Assembly (NCBI GenBank): GCA_017883105.1
Contig: JADGOF010000181.1
Coordinates: 1-5,426 of the forward strand
From: Acidimicrobiales bacterium
Lineage (GTDB): Bacteria; Actinomycetota; Acidimicrobiia; Acidimicrobiales; RAAP-2
Reading direction: 5' to 3'
Length of the DNA stretch: 5,426 bases
A program made the position numbers and the translations under genes. The stretch's first letter is position 1; the number at the start of each line of letters is the position of its first letter. This document shows, in pieces, positions 1-5,426 of the stretch. A model generated the notes under the pieces. The model saw only the letters and a list, made by a program, of their open reading frames with translations. It did no database searches and was not told where the DNA came from.

Positions 1-210
1 CGCACCCTGTTGGTGCCCTCGGTGGTGGTCCTACTGGGCCGGTGGAACTGGTGGCCCAGCAAGCTCTCCCACGAGGACCACAGCCACGACCCGGTGCTGG
101 CCACCTGGGACGATTTCGATGCCGGCGCCACCCTCGTTCCCCCACTTGGTCCGGCGGCCGAATCCTTCGACGAGCCCATGGTCCTGCCCATGGCCGGATC
201 GGCACACTGA
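1..210 (+). CDS. MMPL/RND-family membrane transporter, C-terminal end (partial)
   Basis: This is an open frame running in from the left edge and ending at TGA 208-210, so only the last 69 residues are visible. The first residues read RTLLVPSVVVLLGRWNWWPS. The pattern R-T-L-L-V-P-x(5)-LLGRWNWWP is the typical end of the last transmembrane helix of actinobacterial MMPL proteins, which are proton-driven RND-type exporters of lipids or other hydrophobic molecules. The remaining ~45 residues are a hydrophilic, acidic, presumably cytoplasmic tail (HEDHSHDPVLATWDDFD...) with no motif I recognise. The cargo cannot be inferred because the pore and periplasmic domains lie outside the window. The TTG and GTG codons at 10-15 are internal and are not starts. 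A 61-bp gap separates it from the next gene on the same strand, so the two may or may not be co-transcribed. I see no convincing terminator or promoter in that gap. Confidence 0.75.
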   Translation, partial: RTLLVPSVVVLLGRWNWWPSKLSHEDHSHDPVLATWDDFDAGATLVPPLGPAAESFDEPMVLPMAGSAH

Positions 211-271
211 GCGGCATCGCCGGTGGTGCGGGCGGCCGAGGCACCGTGGGGACAGAGTACGGTGAACGGGC

Positions 272-934
272 GTGGCCAGCCGACAGAACCCCCCCATTCG
301 CCCCACGGTCGTCCTCCTGGTCCGCCACGGAAAGACACCGACCACCGGCAAGGTCCTGCCGGGGAGGGCCGGCGGGCTCCATCTCTCCGACGAGGGCCAG
401 GCCCAGGCCGACGCCGTGGCTGCGCGGATCGGCGCGCTGGCCGAATCGGGCCGGTACGGACCGGTCGCCGTCTATGCCTCCCCGCTGGAACGCACCGCCG
501 AAACGGCCCGTCCCATCGCCAAGCGCCTCGGGCTGCGGGTGCGCTCGGACCGGGGGTTGTTGGAGTGCGAATTCGGTGCGTGGACCGGAGCGAAGCTGAG
601 CGTATTGGCCAAGAAGCCCGAATGGACCCAGGTGCAGCGGTCCCCGAGCGGATTCCGGTTCCCCGGCGGGGAGTCCTTCCTCGAGATGCAGGCCCGGATC
701 ACCTCGGCCATCGCCCGCCTAGTTGCCCTCCATCCGGGGGAGGCCGTGGTGGCGGTCTCCCATGCCGATCCGATCAAGGCGGCCGTGGCGGCGGCGGCCG
801 GCACCCATCTCGACCTGTTCCAGCGCCTGACCATCTCCCCTTGTTCGGTGTCCGCCCTGGCCTACAGCCAGGCGGGGCCCCATGTCCTCGCCGTCAACTC
901 CACCGGCGCACTGACCGAACTGGCCATCGCATGA
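272..934 (+). CDS. Histidine phosphatase superfamily protein, MSMEG_4193-type putative phosphomutase
   Basis: A 220-residue cytoplasmic protein of the phosphoglycerate-mutase/acid-phosphatase superfamily. The catalytic set is intact: the R18-H19-G20 motif carries the phospho-accepting histidine, R74 lies in SPLERTAETA, E98 is the likely acid in LLECEFGAWTG, and H164 is the second histidine in VSHADPIKA. These proteins remove or move phosphate through a phosphohistidine intermediate; the natural substrate of this subfamily is not known to me. Its mycobacterial counterpart (Rv2135c) has been described as a phosphatase, so phosphatase activity is more likely than true mutase activity. The GTG at 272 is chosen because it leaves the usual short leader before the first beta strand (TVVLLVRHG). 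No strong Shine-Dalgarno sequence is visible. It ends in an ATGA overlap with the DUF3090 gene, which implies translational coupling and a shared pathway. Confidence 0.88.
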   Translation: MASRQNPPIRPTVVLLVRHGKTPTTGKVLPGRAGGLHLSDEGQAQADAVAARIGALAESGRYGPVAVYASPLERTAETARPIAKRLGLRVRSDRGLLECEFGAWTGAKLSVLAKKPEWTQVQRSPSGFRFPGGESFLEMQARITSAIARLVALHPGEAVVAVSHADPIKAAVAAAAGTHLDLFQRLTISPCSVSALAYSQAGPHVLAVNSTGALTELAIA

Positions 935-1425
935 GCGAGGGCTACGACCTCTCGGCCGAACGGCTGGCCGTGGGCACCATCGGCCCGGTGGGTGACCGCT
1001 TGTTCCTGCTGCAGTGCCGACAAGGCCCGACGCTGCTGACCCTCAAGATCGAGAAGCAGCAGGTGTCGGTGGTGGCCGAGTACCTGGCACGCATCGTGAA
1101 GGACCAGCCGCGACCCGGCCACCTGCCCGAGGAGATCCCGCTGGAGACGCCGACCGAACCGGACTGGGTGGTGGGCACCATCGGCGTCTCCTACGACGAT
1201 GCCGAGGACCGCATCGTCCTGGTCATCGAAGAGTTGGTCTCCGACGACGAGACGGGTGCCATCGCCCGCCTGTCCATCTCGAGGGAGCAGGCCGCCGCCT
1301 TCGCCATCCAGGCCACCAAACTGGTGGAGTCGGGACGGCCACCGTGTCCCCTCTGCGGTTCGCCGCTGGATCCGTCCGGTCACGAGTGCCCCCGCACCAA
1401 CGGCCATCGGCCTCCGGCGGTGTGA
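931..1425 (+). CDS. DUF3090 family protein with Cys-rich C-terminal tail
   Basis: A 164-residue protein of the DUF3090 family, a small soluble actinobacterial family without an established biochemical function. ATG 931 overlaps the upstream stop (ATGA). No ribosome binding site is evident, so translation probably depends on coupling. The protein has two halves that both open with a VGTIG motif (residues 14-18 and 81-85), separated by a charged, proline-rich stretch (59-78). The second half contains an acidic strand region (DRIVLVIEELVSDDE). The C-terminus carries C139-x2-C142 in PPCPLCGSP, followed by H151, C153 and H159, an arrangement suggestive of a small zinc-binding knuckle; metal binding is inferred. 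The frame stays open upstream to about 223, but that part overlaps the phosphatase gene and is not coding. The gene sits between a phosphatase and a kinase-like gene in a conserved order, so an adaptor or shared-substrate role is plausible but unproven. Confidence 0.88.
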   Translation: MSEGYDLSAERLAVGTIGPVGDRLFLLQCRQGPTLLTLKIEKQQVSVVAEYLARIVKDQPRPGHLPEEIPLETPTEPDWVVGTIGVSYDDAEDRIVLVIEELVSDDETGAIARLSISREQAAAFAIQATKLVESGRPPCPLCGSPLDPSGHECPRTNGHRPPAV

Positions 1426-2171
1426 ACGGCTGGAGTCCCGACGTCGGCCCGGACCTCGACGTGGTGGTCGACCGGTTGCAGACCTGCGAGCTGACCGTGG
1501 AGGGTCGCCTCCCGTGGAGTTCCAACCTGACGTTTCTGGTTGCCCTCGGAGGCAGTGATGCGGCACCGGACGGCACCGAGCCGCTGCGGGCGGTGTACAA
1601 GCCATCCACCGGTGAGCAGTCGCTATGGGATTTCCCCGACGGCCTCTACCGCCGTGAGGTGGCCGCCTACGCCCTGTCCGAGGCCCTCGGCTGGGCCATT
1701 GTGCCCCCGACGGTCGAACGCCACGACGCCCCCTATGGTCCGGGTTCCCTCCAGCTGTTCGTCGAGGCCGACTACAACAAGCACTACTTTCCCCTGTTCG
1801 ACGAGGGCGTCCATCAAGTCGAACTCCGCACCTTCTGCGCGTTCGACGTCGTCGCCAACAACGCCGACCGCAAGAGCGGCCACGTGCTGCAGGGAATCGG
1901 CGGCCGGCTGTGGGCCATCGACCACGGCCTGTGCTTCCACCGCACGAAGAAGCTGCGGACGGTGATCTGGGACTTCGCCGACGAAGAAGTGCCCGAGGGG
2001 CTCGTGGCCGACCTCGGCCGGCTTCGGGGGGAGCTCCCCGACGACCTCGCCCGGCTGCTCTCCGAGCCGGAGCGGGATGCGTTGCTGAAGCGGATCCGCT
2101 CACTGGTCGACTCGGGTATCTTCCCCGAACCGACCGGGGAGCACCCTCCCTACCCCTGGCCTCTCGTCTAG
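1422..2171 (+). CDS. SCO1664 family protein, PI3/4-kinase-like fold
   Basis: A 249-residue predicted cytoplasmic protein of the SCO1664 family, which resembles the catalytic core of atypical PI3/PI4-kinase-like enzymes. Visible landmarks in order are LPWSSNLTFLV (30-40, glycine-loop-like region), AVYKP with K60 as the likely ATP-binding lysine, GLYRREVAAY with E79, the catalytic-loop-like N146-N147-A-D149-R-K151-S-G-H154, and the metal-binding D167-H168-G169 (WAIDHGLCFH). All the residues expected of an active phosphotransferase therefore appear present, although the substrate (lipid, protein or small molecule) is unknown. The GTG at 1422 overlaps the DUF3090 stop as GTGA and gives a normal family-length N-terminus; the in-frame GTGs at 1461 and 1464 are less likely starts. 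The C-terminus ends EHPPYPWPLV. The gene closes the operon and is followed immediately by a hairpin. A phosphatase and a kinase-like enzyme in one operon suggest opposing or sequential phosphate chemistry, which is inference. Confidence 0.87.
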   Translation: MNGWSPDVGPDLDVVVDRLQTCELTVEGRLPWSSNLTFLVALGGSDAAPDGTEPLRAVYKPSTGEQSLWDFPDGLYRREVAAYALSEALGWAIVPPTVERHDAPYGPGSLQLFVEADYNKHYFPLFDEGVHQVELRTFCAFDVVANNADRKSGHVLQGIGGRLWAIDHGLCFHRTKKLRTVIWDFADEEVPEGLVADLGRLRGELPDDLARLLSEPERDALLKRIRSLVDSGIFPEPTGEHPPYPWPLV

Positions 2172-2192
2172 GCGGGAGACGGAGCCTCCCGC
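2172..2192. terminator. Short hairpin between convergent genes, probable bidirectional terminator
   Basis: The arms GCGGGAG (2172-2178) and CTCCCGC (2186-2192) form a perfect 7-bp stem with a 7-nt loop. It fills most of the 26-bp gap between the plus-strand stop (2169-2171) and the minus-strand stop (2198-2200). There is no T-tract on either side, as is common in GC-rich actinobacteria. The position, touching one stop codon and five bases from the other, argues for a shared terminator for the two converging operons. The stem is short, so efficiency may be partial. Confidence 0.55.
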
Positions 2193-2197
2193 TGCGG

Positions 2198-3370
2198 TCA
2201 GTCGGGGAGATCGATGTGCAGGATGGAGCGCATGGAGGCGAGCACCGCCTGGGAGAGGCGCTCGCCTCCACCCGGTGTCAGGTGGATGCCGTCCGGTGTC
2301 CGCACATTGACCTCGGCTCCCGAACTGCTGGGCAGATAAGCGGTGAAGTCCCCATGGGCGTCGCCGAGCGACAGGGCCGACGAGAGATAGGTGGCACCCA
2401 CCGGGTGCGCCTCGCCTTGGGAGTGCACCACCCCGTTCAGGTCCTGCATCTCGCCATTGAGCTGGGATCCGGCCATGGGAGGCATGCCCACCCACAGCAC
2501 ATGGGCCCCTCCGGCATTGGCCTCGTCGATGAACGCGCCGACCCGTTGGGCATAGTCCGCGTTCCAGGCCGGGGTTCCATAGACGATGCCACCACCGGCT
2601 CCTCCGACCAGGGATTGGGGATCATTCGCCCCCATCATCACCACCACCAGCTGGGGCCGGTGATTGGCCATGTCCACCCGGAGCTCGGCGGGCCAGTCGA
2701 AGTAGTCGGGACGGGACAGACCGGTATCGACCCGGCCGTCGAGCACCGGCGTCACCACCCCGGTGGCGGCCAGGTCGTTGACCAGGGGTTGCCCGAGGTC
2801 GATGCCGAGCGAGTCACCCACCACCAGCACACGCAACGGGTCGGCCGAGGTGGGGTGTGCACTGAGAACGGGAAGGGTGCTCGTCGTGGTGGTCGACGAG
2901 GCACTGACGGGGACGGGGCCGGGGGGCCGGGGCCCGGGAGGGGGCTTGGGGCCCTTGGCGGGAGGTGGGCCGGTGATCACAGCCAGAGACGGTCCGCCTC
3001 CAGGGGTCCGGCCCAACTCCCCGTCGGTCCATCCCACCAGGTGGGAGAGCCCGGTGCCACGGCTGAGGGCGGCAAACGGGCCGACGATGTCCAGCGAGAC
3101 GGTCCGGCGGGCGCCCAACGGCGACACGGTGGCCGACCGTTGGAGGCTGGGCGCGTCGAGCACCAGCCACACGGCGAAACACACCGCGCCGATGAACAAC
3201 ATCCTCGTCCAGGGGATCCCCGGGATGGTCGACTGGCTGCGGTGGCCACGGTCGCTCCGTTGGTGCCCGTCCCTGCTGCTGCGCCCGGGCGGCGGACCAA
3301 CGGCCCCGTCACCGGTCACCTCGTCACCGGTGACGGGGCCGTTGGTCGACGTGGGTGGCGGGGGTGTCAT
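2198..3370 (-). CDS. Membrane-anchored SGNH/GDSL hydrolase, DUF459 family (O-acyl transfer or deacylation)
   Basis: A 390-residue predicted envelope protein. Residues 1-56 are a hydrophilic Pro/Gly/Thr-rich leader, and 57-71 (MLFIGAVCFAVWLVL) form one transmembrane anchor. A segment at 72-133 with RRTVSLDIVGPFAALSR is typical of DUF459 proteins. A Pro-rich then Ser/Thr-rich linker spans 134-166, and the SGNH domain runs from about 178 to the end. Catalytic blocks are complete: G185-D186-S187 (VVGDSLG), the G-A-N249-D block (MMGAND), and D360-G-I-H363 (DGIHLTPGG). The domain should face outside the cytoplasm. ATG 3370 lies two bases after the MBOAT stop, indicating tight coupling; no clear Shine-Dalgarno sequence is seen. 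The pairing suggests it completes transfer of acyl groups to a wall glycan, or removes them. A perfect inverted repeat lies within codons 8-25, so a downstream start, for example GTG at codon 18 or ATG at codon 57 (3202), remains possible. Confidence 0.85.
   Translation of the reverse strand: MTPPPPTSTNGPVTGDEVTGDGAVGPPPGRSSRDGHQRSDRGHRSQSTIPGIPWTRMLFIGAVCFAVWLVLDAPSLQRSATVSPLGARRTVSLDIVGPFAALSRGTGLSHLVGWTDGELGRTPGGGPSLAVITGPPPAKGPKPPPGPRPPGPVPVSASSTTTTSTLPVLSAHPTSADPLRVLVVGDSLGIDLGQPLVNDLAATGVVTPVLDGRVDTGLSRPDYFDWPAELRVDMANHRPQLVVVMMGANDPQSLVGGAGGGIVYGTPAWNADYAQRVGAFIDEANAGGAHVLWVGMPPMAGSQLNGEMQDLNGVVHSQGEAHPVGATYLSSALSLGDAHGDFTAYLPSSSGAEVNVRTPDGIHLTPGGGERLSQAVLASMRSILHIDLPD
3295..3347. repeat. 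Perfect 22-bp inverted repeat with 9-nt loop (strong hairpin)
   Basis: The left arm 3295-3316 and right arm 3326-3347 are exact reverse complements over 22 bp, with loop CACCTCGTC (3317-3325). The core of the left arm reads CCCCGTCACCGGT. Nested inside is a perfect 12-bp palindrome, GTCACCGGTGAC (3323-3334). The hairpin overlaps codons 8-25 of the annotated SGNH gene, beginning about 23 nt after its ATG and about 26 nt after the MBOAT stop. Both arms are translated in frame, giving a peptide with a repeated VTGD. There is no T-tract on either strand. It could act as an attenuator or mRNA-stability element between the two genes, or be an inserted palindromic repeat; function is inference. Confidence 0.8.
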
Positions 3371-3372
3371 GG

Positions 3373-4794
3373 TCAGAACCGGTAGTAGATGAAGGGGGCA
3401 ACCCCTTGTGGGCCGAGGGTGGTGATGCCCAGGAGGACCAGTCCAAGTATGCCGCCTTGCACCACCGGGCGCCGGTCGGCGAAGAGCTCCCGCACCCGGT
3501 CGAGCCAGTTGTCCGGCAGGTACTGACTACCGATTCCCGCGGCGATGGCGAGGAGTGCCAACGGGGTGACCAGGGGCGAGGGCCCCCACCCGTCGACCAG
3601 ACGGGTCAGCATGGCCCACACGGTCCCGATGGTGTCGGCCCGGAAGAAGAGCCATCCGAGGCACACCACCTGGAAGGTCACGAATCGGGCCAGGGCCACC
3701 CGGGCCGGGCCCACCGGGTCGAGGGGCAGGCCTTGTTCCCCTCGGGTCAGCCGGCGGCGGCGCCCGATGACCTGGCCGACGCCGTGGTACATACCCCAGG
3801 CGATGAACGTCCACTGTGCCCCGTGCCACAGGCCGCCGAGGAGCATGGTGATCAGGATGTTGACCGAGATCCTCCACTCGCTTCCCCGGTTACCCCCGAG
3901 CGGGATGTACAGATAGTCACGCAGCCAGTTGGACAGCGTCATGTGCCACCGCCGCCAGAAGTCCTGCAACGAGAGGGCGGCGTAGGGGCGGTTGAAGTTC
4001 TGGGGGAAGCGGAAGCCCATCAACATGGCGATGCCGATGGCGATGTCGGTGTACCCGCTGAAGTCGGCGTAGATCTGCACGGCGTAGCCGTAGACAGCGA
4101 AGAGCACTTCCAGAGCCGAGTGTTGCCTGGGGTCGGCGAACACCGGGTCGACCACATAGGTGGACAGGTAGGAGGAGAGCACCACCTTCTTCGCCAGGCC
4201 GGCCACGATCAGCCCGCACGCTTCGGCGTGGCAGACGTCGAGCGGATTGCGCTGCCGCCGGATCTGGGGAAGCAGCTCGGTGCCGCGCACGATCGGTCCG
4301 GCCACCAGGTGGGGGAAGAAGGCCAGATAGACCGTCATGTCGATGGCACGGGCGGGCTTCAACACCCCGCGGTGGATGTCGACCACATAGCTGATGGCCA
4401 TGAAGGTGAAGAAGGAGATCCCCACCGGGAGAGTGATGGCCATCAGGGGCAGGGGTCGCCCCAGCCCGGCGAAGTGCAGCACGTTGTCGACGTTCACGGC
4501 GACGAATCCGTAGTACTTGAACCAGGCCAGCAGACCGAGCAGCAGGGTCAGTGTCGACCACAGGGTGATCCGGCGGCGCAGTCCGGACGCCCGGTGGATC
4601 AGCACTCCCCCCACCTGGGCGACCACCGTCGATGCCGCCAAGAGGAAGATGAACCGCCAGTCCCACCAGGCATAGAAGAAGTAGCTGGCCAGGACCATGA
4701 ACGCCTTCCATGGCCCTGGATAGGGATTGAGGAGCCACTGCACCGTGTAGACCACGGCGAAGAAGATGGCGAAGTCGATGGTGGGGAAGAGCAC
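3373..4794 (-). CDS. MBOAT family membrane-bound O-acyltransferase (AlgI/PatA type)
   Basis: A 473-residue polytopic inner-membrane protein with about ten hydrophobic segments, the usual length for AlgI/PatA/DltB relatives. It starts at GTG 4792-4794 with MLFPTIDFAIFF, the canonical start of this family; I see no earlier start in frame before the 5' gap. Family signatures are LPVGISFFTFMAISYVVDIHRG (122-143), FFPHLVAGPIVRG (159-171), DFSGYTDIAIGIAMLMGF (244-261), NRPYAALSLQDFWRRWHMTL (268-287, with H284), the amphipathic DYLYIPLGGNRG (293-304), and LLGGLWHGAQWTF (318-330). In the last of these, H324 is the invariant active-site histidine. Such enzymes pass acyl groups, usually acetyl, from a cytoplasmic donor through the membrane to an extracytoplasmic acceptor. 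The stop lies two bases before the SGNH start, so the pair is one operon. The acceptor glycan or lipid is unknown; no alginate genes are present, so an alginate role should not be assumed. Confidence 0.93.
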   Translation of the reverse strand: MLFPTIDFAIFFAVVYTVQWLLNPYPGPWKAFMVLASYFFYAWWDWRFIFLLAASTVVAQVGGVLIHRASGLRRRITLWSTLTLLLGLLAWFKYYGFVAVNVDNVLHFAGLGRPLPLMAITLPVGISFFTFMAISYVVDIHRGVLKPARAIDMTVYLAFFPHLVAGPIVRGTELLPQIRRQRNPLDVCHAEACGLIVAGLAKKVVLSSYLSTYVVDPVFADPRQHSALEVLFAVYGYAVQIYADFSGYTDIAIGIAMLMGFRFPQNFNRPYAALSLQDFWRRWHMTLSNWLRDYLYIPLGGNRGSEWRISVNILITMLLGGLWHGAQWTFIAWGMYHGVGQVIGRRRRLTRGEQGLPLDPVGPARVALARFVTFQVVCLGWLFFRADTIGTVWAMLTRLVDGWGPSPLVTPLALLAIAAGIGSQYLPDNWLDRVRELFADRRPVVQGGILGLVLLGITTLGPQGVAPFIYYRF

Positions 4795-4866
4795 GTATCC
4801 GTCGTTCGGGCGAGGGCTAAAGAGAAGGTCTCGCGCGGACGCGACACCAGAGCGGACACTATCGCC

Positions 4867-4886
4867 CTGCCTGTGTGCTGCCTGTG
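4867..4886. repeat. Tandem 9-bp direct repeat, 11-bp period, upstream of the MBOAT gene
   Basis: CTGCCTGTG occurs at 4867-4875 and again at 4878-4886, separated by TG, giving a repeat period of 11 bp or one helical turn. It lies 73-92 bp upstream of the MBOAT GTG, within the only untranslated stretch before that operon. Direct repeats with an 11-bp period are a usual layout for response-regulator binding sites, but the half-site matches no operator I know. I could not identify convincing -35/-10 boxes nearby. This may be chance in a 174-bp GC-rich spacer. Confidence 0.3.
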
Positions 4887-4937
4887 ATCGTGCGACGCCG
4901 CAGGCGCCGACCTCGACAGGCCCGGGGAGTTCAGGCC

Positions 4938-4960
4938 GGCCCGGTTATCACGACCGGACC
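4938..4960 (-). terminator. Possible terminator hairpin after etfA
   Basis: In the minus-strand RNA, GGUCCGGU pairs with ACCGGGCC (8 bp including one G-U) around a 7-nt loop, starting 8 nt after the etfA stop. The G-U pair becomes a C-A mismatch on the plus strand, so the structure favours the etfA transcript. No T-tract follows. The stem is modest, and read-through into the MBOAT operon cannot be excluded. Confidence 0.4.
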
Positions 4961-4968
4961 CATCCCTG

Positions 4969-5426
4969 TCAGCCCCGGGACTTCAGCGCTTCGATCAGCT
5001 TCGGCAGCACCTTGTGCACGTCGCCCACAATCCCGAGGTCGGCCACCGAGAAGATGGGCGCGTCCTGGTCCTTGTTGATGGCCACGATGTTCTTCGAGTT
5101 CTTCATGCCCACCATGTGCTGAGTGGCACCGGAGATCCCACAGGCCACGTAGACGGTGGGCTTCACCGTCTTGCCGGTCTGGCCGACCTGGTGCGAGTAG
5201 GGCACCCAGCCCGCGTCGACGATGGCCCGACTGGCTCCGGCCGCGCCGTGGAGCAGCGTGGCCAACTCCTCGATGAGCACGTACTGGTCCTTCTCGCCCA
5301 GGCCACGTCCACCGGAGACCACCACGTTGGCTTCGTCCAGCTTCGGGCCGGTGCGCTCCTCGACGTGGCGGGCGACGATGGTGGCGGCGTTGGTCGCCCC
5401 CAGGTCGGCCGCGGGGGCGGCCACCA
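4969..5426 (-). CDS. etfA: Electron transfer flavoprotein alpha subunit, C-terminal part (partial)
   Basis: The visible 151 residues form the C-terminal FAD-binding domain of EtfA and run off the right edge; the gene begins outside the window. The codon at 5422-5424 is an internal GTG, not a start. Recognisable blocks are VVSGGRGLG (35-43 of the fragment), ASRAIVDAGWVPYSHQVGQTG (64-84), VYVACGISGATQHMVGMK (91-108), NIVAINKDQDAPIF (112-125) and VADLGIVGDVHKVLPKL (127-143). Together these are the near-invariant FAD pocket of the family. EtfA pairs with EtfB to form the soluble heterodimer that carries electrons from acyl-CoA and other dehydrogenases to the respiratory quinone pool. etfB is normally directly upstream, which here would be beyond the right edge. 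The stop is TGA at 4971-4969. A 174-bp gap and a possible hairpin separate it from the MBOAT operon, and no functional link between them is evident. Confidence 0.96.
   Translation of the reverse strand, partial: VAAPAADLGATNAATIVARHVEERTGPKLDEANVVVSGGRGLGEKDQYVLIEELATLLHGAAGASRAIVDAGWVPYSHQVGQTGKTVKPTVYVACGISGATQHMVGMKNSKNIVAINKDQDAPIFSVADLGIVGDVHKVLPKLIEALKSRG

Noticed and set aside
221..246. Possible terminator after the MMPL gene (GGTGC/GCACC or CGGTG/CACCG pairing)
   Set aside because: There are only five base pairs around a long loop, with competing alternatives and no T-tract. This is expected by chance at this GC content.
223..930. Long N-terminal extension of the DUF3090 frame
   Set aside because: The region is out of frame with the clear histidine-phosphatase gene, and its translation is Arg/Gly/Pro-rich. 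The ATG at 931 with its ATGA overlap is the natural start.
1014..1421. N-terminal extension of the SCO1664-type protein
   Set aside because: It overlaps DUF3090 in another frame, and its translation resembles no kinase region. GTG 1422 gives the normal family start and a GTGA overlap.
862..2271. 469-codon open frame on the minus strand
   Set aside because: It is antisense to the DUF3090 and SCO1664-type genes. It is dominated by R, P, S and G and lacks any recognisable motif.
3295..3347. Inverted repeat read as the end of an insertion sequence or a CRISPR-like repeat
   Set aside because: There is no transposase, second terminal copy, target duplication or spacer array nearby. A single hairpin is the simpler description.
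1910..3385. 491-codon open frame on the plus strand
   Set aside because: It overlaps the kinase-like gene in a different frame and is antisense to the SGNH gene. Its composition is Arg/Gly/His/Pro-rich with no domain signature.
3355..4887. 510-codon open frame on the plus strand
   Set aside because: It is fully antisense to the MBOAT gene, whose reading frame has unmistakable family motifs. The plus-strand translation is rich in H, Q, G, E and D, has no hydrophobic core or known motif, and is a GC-rich shadow frame.

Overview
The window is high-GC, gene-dense DNA that looks actinobacterial. The main evidence is the tight trio histidine-phosphatase / DUF3090 / SCO1664-type kinase-like protein, which is characteristic of Actinomycetota; from memory, the M. 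tuberculosis counterparts are Rv2135c, Rv2134c and Rv2133c. Many starts are GTG, genes overlap by four bases, and the reverse frames of real genes are long and open, as expected at this GC content. An acidimicrobial source is a reasonable guess, but the sequence alone does not prove it.

Layout. Positions 1-210 (+) hold the last 69 codons of an MMPL/RND-type membrane transporter. After a 61-bp gap, 272-2171 (+) is a compact three-gene operon. It encodes a phosphoglycerate-mutase-superfamily phosphatase, a DUF3090 protein with a Cys-rich tail, and a PI3/4-kinase-like SCO1664-family protein, joined by ATGA and GTGA stop/start overlaps. It ends at a short hairpin (2172-2192) that is shared with the convergent gene on the other strand.

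On the minus strand, reading right to left, are the 3' part of etfA (5426-4969), a 174-bp gap, an MBOAT O-acyltransferase of the AlgI/PatA type (4794-3373), and directly behind it a membrane-anchored DUF459 SGNH hydrolase (3370-2198). The MBOAT/SGNH pair is a recognisable two-part envelope acylation module. The MBOAT protein would move acyl groups, probably acetyl, across the membrane, and the SGNH protein would transfer them to, or remove them from, an extracytoplasmic glycan. The acceptor cannot be read from the sequence.

The most unusual non-protein feature is a perfect 22-bp inverted repeat with a 9-nt loop (3295-3347). It lies inside the annotated 5' end of the SGNH gene, just after the MBOAT/SGNH junction. 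I see no mobile element, CRISPR array, tRNA or rRNA. No region over 300 bp lacks a gene. I did not find a clearly new multi-gene system; the best leads are the hairpin at the MBOAT/SGNH junction and the still poorly understood phosphatase/DUF3090/kinase-like trio.
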